Below are positions 56,215 through 64,000 of a stretch of DNA of 64,000 nucleotides, piece after piece. Each line of letters begins with the position of its first letter. Positions within the stretch are counted from its first letter, which is position 1. The stretch covers positions 124,001 through 188,000 of the forward strand of contig NZ_AUMW01000003.1 in assembly GCF_000430885.1 (NCBI RefSeq). Reading direction: 5' to 3'. Under the pieces are notes generated by a model that was not told where the DNA came from, searched no databases, and worked only from the letters and a program-made list of their open reading frames with translations. The translations under genes were made by a program, and so were the position numbers. Origin of the DNA: Desulfotruncus alcoholivorax DSM 16058 (GTDB lineage Bacteria; Bacillota; Desulfotomaculia; Desulfotomaculales; Desulfallaceae).

Positions 56215-57414
56215 TTAACTATAACTGACGGTTTTAAATATATCATCCACTTTTTTAATTATTTCGATATCTTCCAACTCATTAAGCAATGGTTCTGATA
56301 CCCAAAAATACTCCAAATGCTTGGTGTCCTTTATCCGGGCCACCCTGCAACCGTTGAGGCCATATATACGGCAAGCCGTTTCAATGGCCTCACGCTCAGA
56401 AGGTAAAGTGCATGGAATTTTTACTGAACTTAAAATACCTGTGGTAATAGCATTTTTGTACATAGTCTGCCAATCTATCCGATCAACAAGTTGACGCGTC
56501 GTTATATCGGCGTACCCAATTCCATGGGCGTTGCCTTTCGTTTCAGAGGTCAATTCCAAAACAACAATCGTTTGGTAGTTTTTATCCGGGTTTCCTCCAA
56601 AACGGCGGTGTAGGCCGATAACATTTATGTCCATACCAGTGCCGCTAATATTTTTACCCATTTGATCTATTACCAGAACGTGCAGGTGTTCAAACGGCAA
56701 TCTGGGCAAGTGGCACCAGGCCGTTTGGAGCAGCTCCATGTCGGCCTTTTGGCGTTCTTTAGGCCTTACCCCTTTTAAGATCAGAGCATCGCCGCGGAAA
56801 TTATCAACTGCTGCTATACCGCCTATGAGTTTAATGTTTCTTTCAACGATTTCGGCCATTTCAACAATATGCCTTCCCAACCCGGCGCGGTGTGCCGCCT
56901 GGGCACCTTCCGGCTTACCCAAACCTACCGTCAGCATCTTAGTCAGGCCGCTTTCTATCGGAGCCCTGAATGCCGTGTGCGGTTTTACACGGTTGAACAA
57001 AAAAACTCCATCTGCTTCCAAAGCGTATTTATCACAGTAAACAGGAACACCCTGACTGGTCCGACCTAGATAAACCCCTTGAGCGCAGGATTTAATAGGC
57101 ACTTTTAAAACCTGTTCGGTGATGCCCATTTTTTCCAGAACTTCCGCTTGGCCCTTATCGTTCCCACCACCGTGGCTTCCCATTGCCGGGACAATAAAAG
57201 GTTCTGCACCCCAGGATTTAAATATTTCCGCCAATGTTTGAATAACCCGCAGGCCATAGGGAAATCCCCGTGAGCCATAGGGCAAGCATAAATTCATACC
57301 GGGAAATACTTTTTCCCGCGCCCCGATCCGCTCCAATTCGCCGCGAACGTGCTCCTCTATATTGGTTATCATCTGACAATCATATGACTGTTTAATTAAA
57401 TACATTGGAAACAT
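56215..57414 (-). CDS. LarA N-terminal-domain-like protein (DUF2088)
   Basis: A 399-residue protein resembling the lactate-racemase N-terminal domain family. VPAMGSHGGGNDKGQAEVL, NRVKPHTAFRAPIESGLTKMLTVGLGK and IDQMGKNISGTGMDINVIG are the notable blocks. In true LarA the pincer-nickel cofactor is carried by a lysine in a conserved motif; I could not establish an equivalent here, so substrate and cofactor use are open. There are no larBCE cofactor genes in the window. It stands alone between pdaA (convergent) and the LTXXQ gene upstream, which ends in its own terminator. GAGGAA precedes the ATG. Confidence 0.65.
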   Translation of the reverse strand: MFPMYLIKQSYDCQMITNIEEHVRGELERIGAREKVFPGMNLCLPYGSRGFPYGLRVIQTLAEIFKSWGAEPFIVPAMGSHGGGNDKGQAEVLEKMGITEQVLKVPIKSCAQGVYLGRTSQGVPVYCDKYALEADGVFLFNRVKPHTAFRAPIESGLTKMLTVGLGKPEGAQAAHRAGLGRHIVEMAEIVERNIKLIGGIAAVDNFRGDALILKGVRPKERQKADMELLQTAWCHLPRLPFEHLHVLVIDQMGKNISGTGMDINVIGLHRRFGGNPDKNYQTIVVLELTSETKGNAHGIGYADITTRQLVDRIDWQTMYKNAITTGILSSVKIPCTLPSEREAIETACRIYGLNGCRVARIKDTKHLEYFWVSEPLLNELEDIEIIKKVDDIFKTVSYS

Positions 57415-57535
57415 AGATAATCATTCCTCTTCTACATACTTTTGATCAAAAAATTAACCAGTAGTGCCAATAATCTCATTACCATTATACACGCATTATT
57501 TAGAAAAACTTTGCCGCTTTTAGCAGTATGGGGAC

Positions 57536-57563
57536 AAAAAGAGAGGTGGACGCCTCTCTTTTT
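57536..57563 (-). terminator. Terminator after the LTXXQ protein gene
   Basis: AAAAAGAGAGG and CCTCTCTTTTT pair over six bases; the stem end supplies the T-run on either strand. Confidence 0.8.
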
Positions 57564-57583
57564 GCTGCTGCAATTATTAGTGG

Positions 57584-58024
57584 TTACCTGTTCCAGTTGC
57601 CTTTAATACCGCTGCCATTTTGACCTCTGAATTGTTTTATCTGGCCCTGCTGTTCAGGGGTTAGCACAGACCAGCACTGCTGCCTGCTCTGTTGGACAAC
57701 GCTGTGGATTTTACCCCTCAAGTCATTGACTTCATTGATCTTGGCTTCTATTTTGGCATTATCCGGTTTTGGCTGCAGCTGAAGTTGTTTTAAATCGTGC
57801 ATGCTATCCATAAGTTTAATTCGCAGGTCGCGGGTTTGTGAGTACGTGTTTTGATCTATTTCCCGCATTTTTGACTTTTGCTGTTCTGTAAGATTTAAAG
57901 CCTCATATTTGCCATTCAAGCGCGGTCCTCCGTCACACCAACCCATGCCCAAAGCTGCAGATACTTGGAAGATACTAAAAATAAAAGCCAGTGTAACAGT
58001 TAAAAGCGTAATTTTTTTCTTCAC
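57584..58024 (-). CDS. Exported LTXXQ-motif protein (Spy/CpxP/ZraP-like)
   Basis: A 146-residue exported helical protein. The N-terminal VKKKITLLTVTLAFIFSIFQ is a signal peptide ending near ALG; two LTxxQ motifs, LNLTEQQKSKM and VLTPEQQGQIKQF, define the Spy/CpxP/ZraP family of extracytoplasmic chaperones and metal or stress sensors. The mature part has Cys in WCDGG and QQCWS and a Gly/Asn-rich end. The GTG at 58022-58024 has GGGAGGTG upstream; a longer reading without such a site adds 24 residues. It lies next to the ABC exporter genes but is separated by more than 200 bases. Confidence 0.8.
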   Translation of the reverse strand: MKKKITLLTVTLAFIFSIFQVSAALGMGWCDGGPRLNGKYEALNLTEQQKSKMREIDQNTYSQTRDLRIKLMDSMHDLKQLQLQPKPDNAKIEAKINEVNDLRGKIHSVVQQSRQQCWSVLTPEQQGQIKQFRGQNGSGIKGNWNR

Positions 58025-58241
58025 AGTTACACCTCCCTTCCCACTATTTTGCACAGTATAAGTTACTTTTACCGTACTAACTTTTATTTTGCCCAATAAT
58101 CATAACTAAACTGTACAAAAAGTATGGAAGCTTTGTTAGCCAATGATAAAGATGAAGCACTTATAAATTTCCATTTGGAGGCAATTTGTGTAAAATACCA
58201 GCATTTTAAGTTAAAATACGGCATGGCCAGTGCAATGCTTA

Positions 58242-60131
58242 TCAGCAGATCTTATCCAGCGTTCTGATATCTCCTGCCGTAAATTGGCTGTTATAAAGAT
58301 CGGCGTAAAAACCACCCTTAGCAAGCAGCTCATTATGACTACCCTTCTCTATCACTTGGCCGTGATTCATAACAAGTATCAAATCAGCGTCCCGAACGGT
58401 GGATAGTCTATGGGCAATCACAAAACTGGTTCTTCCTTTTCGCAACTCGTTCATTGCCTTTTGAATACAAACCTCTGTTCTTGTATCAACACTGCTTGTT
58501 GCTTCATCAAGAATAAGAATGGCCGGATCAGCCAGTATGGCTCGGGCGATTGTCAGCAGCTGCTTTTGCCCTTGTGAGATATTAGAGGCTTCTTCATTCA
58601 ATATGGTGTCATAACCATTCGGAAGCGTTCTAATGAAATAATCGGCGTACGCTGCTTTTGCCGCCTTAATTATTTCTTCTTCAGTTGAGCCCTCCCGGCC
58701 ATAAGCGATATTGTCCCTTATTGTGCCGCTAAAAAGCCAAGTATCCTGAAGAACCATGCCGAACAAGCTGCGCAGGTTACCGCGCTTTAATTTTGAAATG
58801 CTAACACCGTCAATGGTTATTGTCCCGCCGTCTATCTCATAAAAACGCATCAGCAGGTTAACCAGTGTGGTTTTGCCTGCGCCTGTCGGGCCTACAATTG
58901 CAATAGTCTGACCTTGCTTGACATCGATATTCATATTTTCAATCAACTTTGATTCTTTATTATAACTAAATTTTACATTCTCAAATGTAATTTCCCCTTT
59001 GGGTGAAAGAATAATCTTTGCGGCAGGATCCTCCGGAACTTCTTCTTGTTCATCCAGGAGTTCAAAAACACGCTCGGCAGATGCAATCGTAGATTGAATA
59101 ATATTGGCAATATTTGCTGCCTGGTTAATCGGTTGGGAGAACTGTCTAGCATATGTTATAAATGCCTGAACATCACCAATTTGAATAGCCCTTCGCGTAA
59201 CCAGCACACCGCCAACAACACAGACCAGTACATAGCCAATGTTATTTATAAAATTCATCAGCGGCATTATGATCCCCGAAATAAAAAGTGCCCTCCAGCC
59301 CGACTGGTACAGCTTTTCGTTGATATCGTCAAATTTTGCTATTGATCTGTCTTCGTGCCCGAATGCTTTTATGACCAAATGCCCCGAATACATTTCCTCC
59401 ACATGGCCGTTTAATTCCCCCAATGCCTTTTGCTGCCCCAAAAAATAATTTTGTGACCGGGCTGTTATTATTCTGGTAATAATAAAACTAAGCGGCAGTA
59501 TCAATATAAGCATCAATGTCATTAAAGGGCTAATTGAAAGCATCATAACTATTACGCCTAACAGGGTAACTATAGAAGTAATTAATTGCGTTAAACTATG
59601 CTGCATAGTGCTGCTAATGTTATCGATGTCATTGATAACACGGCTTAAAATCTCCCCGTAGGCACGGGAATCGAAAAATTTCAGGGGCAGCCGTGAAAGT
59701 TTTTGATGAACTTCTTTACGCAGGTCGTAAACGACTTTTTGCGCCACTCCGGCCATAATATAATGTTGAAGAAAACTGAATGATGAACTAAAAATATAAA
59801 GCCCGCCCAAAATCAGCAATATATGCAGGATATAATTAAAATCAATCCCGGCCCCTGGTAGACCCTTGTATTTTGCCATTACGTTTTCAAATAATCTGGT
59901 AATAGCCATGCCCATAATTTTCGGGCTTACAATACTGAAAATGGTACTGAGTAACGCCGTTAAAAAAACAACCAGCAATTGGTATCTACGAGATCTCAAA
60001 TAACCCATAAGCCGTTTAATCGTGCCTTTAAAATCCTTTGCTTTTTGTACCGGTATAACCATAGGAGGTCCAAACCCTTGACCTCTGCCCTGCCTGCCGC
60101 TTATTCTCTGACTGGCGCGTTGTCCATTCAT
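58242..60131 (-). CDS. ABC exporter, half-transporter with consensus catalytic site
   Basis: A 629-residue type IV ABC exporter subunit: a Gly/Arg/Gln-rich N-terminal extension (1-25), six transmembrane helices (about 50-340), then the ATPase with Walker A GPTGAGKTT (Lys420), a degenerate signature ISQGQ and Walker B ILILDEATS with the catalytic Glu intact. Its partner upstream has the opposite pattern, so the two are expected to form one heterodimer, as in YfiBC/BmrCD-type multidrug exporters. The ATG overlaps the partner's stop by four bases and has GGAGGAA upstream. Confidence 0.92.
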   Translation of the reverse strand: MNGQRASQRISGRQGRGQGFGPPMVIPVQKAKDFKGTIKRLMGYLRSRRYQLLVVFLTALLSTIFSIVSPKIMGMAITRLFENVMAKYKGLPGAGIDFNYILHILLILGGLYIFSSSFSFLQHYIMAGVAQKVVYDLRKEVHQKLSRLPLKFFDSRAYGEILSRVINDIDNISSTMQHSLTQLITSIVTLLGVIVMMLSISPLMTLMLILILPLSFIITRIITARSQNYFLGQQKALGELNGHVEEMYSGHLVIKAFGHEDRSIAKFDDINEKLYQSGWRALFISGIIMPLMNFINNIGYVLVCVVGGVLVTRRAIQIGDVQAFITYARQFSQPINQAANIANIIQSTIASAERVFELLDEQEEVPEDPAAKIILSPKGEITFENVKFSYNKESKLIENMNIDVKQGQTIAIVGPTGAGKTTLVNLLMRFYEIDGGTITIDGVSISKLKRGNLRSLFGMVLQDTWLFSGTIRDNIAYGREGSTEEEIIKAAKAAYADYFIRTLPNGYDTILNEEASNISQGQKQLLTIARAILADPAILILDEATSSVDTRTEVCIQKAMNELRKGRTSFVIAHRLSTVRDADLILVMNHGQVIEKGSHNELLAKGGFYADLYNSQFTAGDIRTLDKIC

Positions 60132-61855
60132 GCAATTTCCTCCTCTAATAGTTGCGAGGATACAATTTCACGATACACCTTACATGAACCCATCAATTCT
60201 CGATGATTGCCGATTCCTGCGATCCGCCCCTGATCTAGTACGATTATTTTGTCTGCATAAATGGCTGTACTGACTCTTTGGGTAACGATGATTACCGTGG
60301 CATCAATGGTTTCTTTTTTCAGGGCAGCCCGCAGTTTAGCATCGGTCTTATAGTCAAGCGCTGAAAAGCTGTCGTCAAAAAGATAAATTTCGGGTTTGCG
60401 CACCAGGGCACGTGCTATGGCCAGACGCTGTTTCTGACCACCTGAAAGGTTCATGCCCCCCTGGGCAATCACCGCATTAAAACCATCTTGCATACCTGAA
60501 ATAAAGTCAATGGCCTGGGCAATTTCAGCAGCATGACGCACTTCTTCATCCGAAGCATCTTCTTTACCATAACGAATATTATCCGCTATGGTGCCCGTGA
60601 ATAAAACAGCCTTTTGCGGAATCAAACCAATTTTTAACCTCAGGCCATCCTGGGGTAATTCACGAACATCCACACCGCCAACCAGAATACTGCCGCTGTC
60701 AATGTCGTAGAACCGGGGAATCAAATTAATCAAAGTAGATTTACCCGACCCGGTGCCGCCTATTATAGCGGTTATTTCACCTGGTCTTGCCTCGAATGAA
60801 ATACCGGCAAGCACAGGCTTTTCAGCATCGGGGTAACTAAAAGTTACATTTTTAAACTCAACATATCCACTTTGGGTGCCAGTATGCTTAACCCGTGTTA
60901 TATCCTTTATCTCCGGTGTCATATCAAGCACCTCGTTAATTCTAGCCGCGGATACTGAAGCACGGGGAATCATTACAATCAACATAGAAAACATTATCAG
61001 AGAAAACAAAATCTGCGTGGCATATTGAATAAAAGCCATTAAATCGCCAACTTGAATACCCTCGGTGTCAATTCGGATGCTGCCAAACCATATAACTCCT
61101 ATTATTGAAAAATTAAGGATTAACATCATCACCGGCATTAAAGCAGCCATAACCTTATTTACTTTGATGGCAGTGCCGGTAAGGTCCAAGTTAGCCGTGT
61201 CAAAACGCCGTTGCTCATATTCAATACGATTAAAAGCCCTGATAACACGTATACCGGTGAGGCTTTCGCGCAGGACAAGATTTAATCTGTCAAGCTTTAG
61301 CTGCATAACTTTAAAAAGGGGCAAACTCCTGCTGATAACAGCAAAGATCGCAGCGACAAGTATAGGTATAACCACGATAATAACCAATGAAAGTTTAGCA
61401 TCCTTGGATACTGCCATAATGATTCCGCCGATACACATCATGGGAGCACGGACCATCATGCGCAGCATCATCGTAACTACCTGCTGAACTTGTGTAATAT
61501 CATTGGTCGTCCTGGTAATAAGTGACGCTGTGCCGATTTTGTCAAACTCTTGAAACGAAAAATTTTCAACATGGGAAAAAACCTGGCCGCGAAGAATTTG
61601 CCCAAAACCTGCAGAAACTTTAGCTGACGAGAAACTTGCCATGAAAGCGCAAGTCATGCCTCCAGCAGCAACAAACAGCATCAAACCGCCGGTTTTTAAA
61701 ATATAAGGTATATCCCCTTTAATAATCCCAATATCCACAATGTCAGACATCAAGGTTGGAAGATATAATTCCGCAAGAGACTGCAAAAAAATAAGCAACA
61801 AAACCAAAACTACAGAAAAGCGATGGGGTTTTAAAAAACTGAATAGCCTTATCAT
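60128..61855 (-). CDS. ABC exporter, half-transporter with degenerate catalytic site
   Basis: A 575-residue partner subunit: six transmembrane helices (about 12-300), Walker A GGTGSGKST (Lys372), perfect signature LSGGQ at 470-474, but Walker B LFDDSFSALD has Asp495 where the catalytic Glu should be. Because ATP sites form between subunits, one composite site pairs this subunit's altered Walker B with the partner's ISQGQ signature (both non-consensus), and the other combines consensus parts. This asymmetry is typical of heterodimeric drug exporters. It is first in the operon, divergent from marR. Confidence 0.92.
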   Translation of the reverse strand: MIRLFSFLKPHRFSVVLVLLLIFLQSLAELYLPTLMSDIVDIGIIKGDIPYILKTGGLMLFVAAGGMTCAFMASFSSAKVSAGFGQILRGQVFSHVENFSFQEFDKIGTASLITRTTNDITQVQQVVTMMLRMMVRAPMMCIGGIIMAVSKDAKLSLVIIVVIPILVAAIFAVISRSLPLFKVMQLKLDRLNLVLRESLTGIRVIRAFNRIEYEQRRFDTANLDLTGTAIKVNKVMAALMPVMMLILNFSIIGVIWFGSIRIDTEGIQVGDLMAFIQYATQILFSLIMFSMLIVMIPRASVSAARINEVLDMTPEIKDITRVKHTGTQSGYVEFKNVTFSYPDAEKPVLAGISFEARPGEITAIIGGTGSGKSTLINLIPRFYDIDSGSILVGGVDVRELPQDGLRLKIGLIPQKAVLFTGTIADNIRYGKEDASDEEVRHAAEIAQAIDFISGMQDGFNAVIAQGGMNLSGGQKQRLAIARALVRKPEIYLFDDSFSALDYKTDAKLRAALKKETIDATVIIVTQRVSTAIYADKIIVLDQGRIAGIGNHRELMGSCKVYREIVSSQLLEEEIA

Positions 61856-62180
61856 TCAACATCAACTCCAACCAAAGTTCCAATTCCAGTAAGCTCAACC
61901 TGTCCAAAGAAGGTTAAGCCACTCCAAGCATTGCACAGTCTATAATTAGTTAAGATTATTAATATTTTACCATATAAATTATTTGATATTATAGTTATCT
62001 TGGAAGTAAATTAATCAATAGAATTGCTTCGGCTGTACATATTATAAATGCATTAAACTCGCTTTAGCTTATCAGGACAAAAAAAATTTATTGACAACTT
62101 TTAAAAAACTGTTACAATTTAAAAAAATGTTTGTGTACAATTAATTTTATTACAAATAAAAATATTTCAGGTGTTTATAA
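61856..62180. other. Divergent intergenic region between ABC exporter and marR
   Basis: A 325-base AT-rich region. It holds the marR promoter described separately and a TTTGT...ACAAA imperfect symmetry at 62129-62155 in the marR leader, a possible MarR site. On the ABC side AACCT and AGGTT arms near 61897-61914 can form a hairpin in the leader. No convincing sigma-A promoter was found for the ABC operon and no coding frame is supported. Confidence 0.45.
62091..62118 (+). promoter_or_regulatory. Promoter of marR
   Basis: Perfect TTGACA, a 16-base spacer and TACAAT, about 60 bases before the marR start. Confidence 0.7.
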
Positions 62181-62612
62181 ATGAGCAAAAAACCCGAGGG
62201 ACCTTCAAAATATATTTGCTTTAAATTAAGCAGAGTAATGAGAAAGATCCAGCGCTATTATGAAAGTTCCTTGAACTCTTTTGGCATTACCCCGGTACAG
62301 TTTTATGTATTAAGCGCGTTATGGGTAAATGACGGTGTTAAGTTTAAAGATTTAGCCAAAAGTCTGGATATGGATGGCTCCACTTTGACCGGCATATTGG
62401 ACAGGTTGGAACGTATGGATTATGTGGAAAGAAGAGATGACCCGGAAGACCGCCGTTCTTTACTGATCTTCTTGAAGGAAAAAGCTAAGGTTAGACAACA
62501 AGAAATAATAGGCCTTGCTGAACAACTAAACCTGGAAATAAAAAAAGATTTTTCGGATCAAGAATTTGATATTTTTGAAAGAGTGCTTGATAGACTTATT
62601 AAAGAAAAATAA
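62181..62612 (+). CDS. MarR-family transcriptional regulator
   Basis: A 143-residue winged-helix repressor. The DNA-binding part VKFKDLAKSLDMDGSTLTGIL and the wing DYVERRDDPEDRRSLLIFL are standard; flanking helices form the dimer. It lies divergent from the heterodimeric ABC exporter, the usual position for a drug-sensing repressor of the pump. It might also act on the iron-sulfur protein gene downstream, where a 10-base inverted repeat starts nine bases after its stop. AGGTG precedes the ATG. Confidence 0.9.
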   Translation: MSKKPEGPSKYICFKLSRVMRKIQRYYESSLNSFGITPVQFYVLSALWVNDGVKFKDLAKSLDMDGSTLTGILDRLERMDYVERRDDPEDRRSLLIFLKEKAKVRQQEIIGLAEQLNLEIKKDFSDQEFDIFERVLDRLIKEK

Positions 62613-62620
62613 TTTATAAT

Positions 62621-62661
62621 TCAATTATTTGTATGCAAATTATTTTTATATAAATAATTGA
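62621..62661. promoter_or_regulatory. Inverted repeat ahead of the iron-sulfur protein gene
   Basis: TCAATTATTT (62621-62630) and AAATAATTGA (62652-62661) are perfect 10-base complements over 21 bases; an inner ATTTG TATG CAAAT symmetry overlaps the left arm. Both are AT-rich. They could be an operator or, as RNA, a weak stem; there is no T-run typical of a terminator. Confidence 0.45.
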
Positions 62662-62682
62662 TGTACACATAAAGGAGGTGAA

Positions 62683-62724
62683 ATGAATGTAATCAATGAC
62701 GACTGCTGCTTAAAAAAAGTTTAA
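62683..62724 (+). CDS. 13-residue Cys-Cys small open frame (possible leader peptide)
   Basis: The frame MNVINDDCCLKKV has AAAGGAGGTG, a near-perfect ribosome site, immediately upstream. It ends 52 bases before the iron-sulfur protein gene. The site is stronger than that of the next gene, so ribosomes should initiate here. It could be a regulatory leader peptide whose two Cys codons sense cysteine or iron-sulfur status, or a tiny secreted or metal-binding peptide. No terminator/antiterminator pair is obvious after it. Function is unknown. Confidence 0.5.
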   Translation: MNVINDDCCLKKV

Positions 62725-62776
62725 ACAGGATTGAGATAAGATTAAGCTTAACAACTAATTAGCAGGGGAGATATAT

Positions 62777-63886
62777 ATGGGACACATAGTTAATGCTAAA
62801 GACCAAGTTTACCGCGCTTTAGCTGAACGCCTGAACAAAAACCCGGTAGGAGCTCCGATTAACGAAACCCTCATGGCCATACTGCATCGTCTTTATACTG
62901 AAAGTGAGGCTATGGTGGGCAGTAAATTCCCACTGGTGCCCATGACGCTAGAGCAAATTGCCGGAATTACAGGTACTAAAGAAGATCAATTAAAAACAAT
63001 TCTGGATGGCATGGCAGACAAGGGATTGGTTCTGGACATTCCCCGCAAGGACACTTTTTATTACATGCTTGCCCCGGTAGTGGTGGGATTTTTTGAATAT
63101 ACCTTCATGCGGGCTAGAGATGATATTGATATGAAAGAATTAGCAGAGCTGTTTGAAACTTATTTTCAATCCAGTGAAGTAAGAGAAGAGTTTTCCGGAG
63201 TGGAAACAATGGAAATGCGGACCCTGGTATACGAGAGTCTGATACCGGTAGCTGTGGAAACTGAAGTTTTGGACTATGAAAGGGCTTCTGAAATCATCCG
63301 GCAATCCGGCGGAGGGTCTATATCCATCTGCGCTTGTCGTCATAAGGCACTCCACCTGGGCAAATCATGCGGCGCGCCGCTGGAAGTCTGCACCTCCCTG
63401 GGTGGCGCCGCAGAATGGATAGTGCGAAGAGGTCTCGGCAAGCCGGCTACGGTAGACGAATTATTGCGGGTACTTGAGAAAACAGAAAAACTTGGCTTGG
63501 TCCACCAGTGTGATAACGTATTAAATAAACCTACTTACATATGCCACTGCTGTGGTTGCTGCTGTCAGGTTTTACGCGGAATTAATGAATTTGGGAAATT
63601 CAGCACGCACCCAAGTAATTTTATCCCAACGATAGATACTGAATCCTGTGTAGGATGCGGTACTTGCGCCGATAGCTGTCACATTAACGCCATTAGCTTG
63701 CAGGATAACGGAAATGGAACAGAAGTACCGGCTGTGAACAAGAACCTTTGCATCGGCTGTGGCGCCTGCGCTTCCAAATGTCCCAGCGGCGCGATAAACA
63801 TGTCCCAACGCTCAATACTGCATGTACCCCCGAAAAATATCAAAGAAAAATTTTTAAGAATCGCTAAAGAAAAGGGAAAACTTTAA
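62777..63886 (+). CDS. Cys-rich double [4Fe-4S] protein with winged-helix-like N-terminus
   Basis: A 369-residue soluble iron-sulfur protein. Residues about 25-100 read like a winged helix (MTLEQIAGITGTKEDQLKTILDGMADKGLVLD). The middle has cysteines at 185, 187, 198 and 205, then the striking CHCCGCCC at 256-263, likely another metal site. The C-terminal ferredoxin domain has CVGCGTCADSC (291-301) and CIGCGACASKC (325-335), two [4Fe-4S] clusters. Similar proteins occur widely in anaerobes and are unstudied as far as I know. Redox sensing or electron transfer is inference. AGGGGAG precedes the ATG. Confidence 0.85.
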   Translation: MGHIVNAKDQVYRALAERLNKNPVGAPINETLMAILHRLYTESEAMVGSKFPLVPMTLEQIAGITGTKEDQLKTILDGMADKGLVLDIPRKDTFYYMLAPVVVGFFEYTFMRARDDIDMKELAELFETYFQSSEVREEFSGVETMEMRTLVYESLIPVAVETEVLDYERASEIIRQSGGGSISICACRHKALHLGKSCGAPLEVCTSLGGAAEWIVRRGLGKPATVDELLRVLEKTEKLGLVHQCDNVLNKPTYICHCCGCCCQVLRGINEFGKFSTHPSNFIPTIDTESCVGCGTCADSCHINAISLQDNGNGTEVPAVNKNLCIGCGACASKCPSGAINMSQRSILHVPPKNIKEKFLRIAKEKGKL

Positions 63887-63914
63887 TAATTTAAGAGGGC
63901 GGGGCTTTTTTTGG

Positions 63915-63945
63915 TTAGGCTGCCGGCAAAAAACCGGCAGCCTAA
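63915..63945. terminator. Strong hairpin after the iron-sulfur protein gene
   Basis: TTAGGCTGCCGG and CCGGCAGCCTAA form a perfect 12-base stem over seven bases, 30 bases after the stop. There is no T-run on either side, so intrinsic termination is uncertain; mRNA 3'-end protection is an alternative. Confidence 0.5.
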
Positions 63946-64000
63946 TTCATTGATCCAGCAACACCAAAGAAAATTTATTGTTTATTCTTCTATAGATACT

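Overview
The window looks like chromosome of an anaerobic, spore-forming Firmicute, most like the Peptococcaceae (Desulfotomaculum/Pelotomaculum group). This is inferred from gene content and order, not from a database match. The evidence is: the dipicolinate synthase genes dpaA/dpaB beside asd-dapG-dapA, other sporulation-linked families (YlmC/YmxH, YlxY, DacF-like, YtvI-like, PdaA), CodY with a CodV/ClpQ/ClpY-type cluster, clostridial-type ferredoxins, moderate AT richness and many TTG/GTG starts with strong Shine-Dalgarno (SD) sites. No rRNA, tRNA, CRISPR array, prophage or insertion sequence was seen.

From about 0.2 to 51.4 kb every gene is on the minus strand. In transcription order (high to low coordinate) the blocks are: (1) a non-homologous end-joining operon, ku - ATP-dependent DNA ligase - LigD-type polymerase, at 48.6-51.4 kb; (2) dprA-topA-trmFO-xerC-hslV-hslU-codY at 40.1-48.6 kb, the order known from Bacillus; (3) rpsB-tsf-pyrH-frr, a small unknown gene and a ferredoxin, then uppS-cdsA-ytvI-like-dxr-rseP-ispG-proS at 28.6-39.9 kb, joining translation, lipid-carrier, phospholipid and isoprenoid genes; (4) rimP-nusA-ylxR-ylxQ-infB-rbfA-nrnA-truB-ribF at 20.1-28.4 kb; (5) a small two-gene cassette of toxin-antitoxin-like architecture, then rpsO and pnp; (6) a methyltransferase-like orphan, ylxY, a DacF-like carboxypeptidase, mlpA, dut, a small membrane protein, ylmC and a ClpP-class protease; (7) dapB-dpaA-dpaB-asd-dapG-dapA, which feeds both lysine/peptidoglycan and spore dipicolinate; (8) RNase J, tepA, ylzJ and uppP. 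Blocks 5-8 match the known Bacillus rpsO-pnpA-ylxY-mlpA-ymxH-spoVFA-spoVFB-asd-dapG-dapA-ymfA-tepA-ylzJ arrangement, with extra genes inserted.

From 51.5 to 64 kb orientations are mixed and the content is accessory: a metallo-beta-lactamase-fold gene with a frameshift at a T8 run, two tandem half-size GDT1/UPF0016 cation exporters behind a promoter with an inverted repeat, a DHA2-type MFS exporter, a PdaA muramic-lactam deacetylase, a LarA-domain protein, an LTXXQ (Spy/CpxP-like) exported protein, a heterodimeric ABC exporter with a divergent MarR regulator, and a Cys-rich double-cluster iron-sulfur protein preceded by a 13-codon open frame with a near-ideal ribosome site.

The points most worth a second look are that 13-residue Cys-Cys peptide and the palindrome ahead of the iron-sulfur protein, the DUF4258/RelE-like small gene pair between rpsO and ribF, the T8 frameshift, the terminator-like hairpin in the ku leader, and a family of short GTGTGTCCCC-type repeats between operons.
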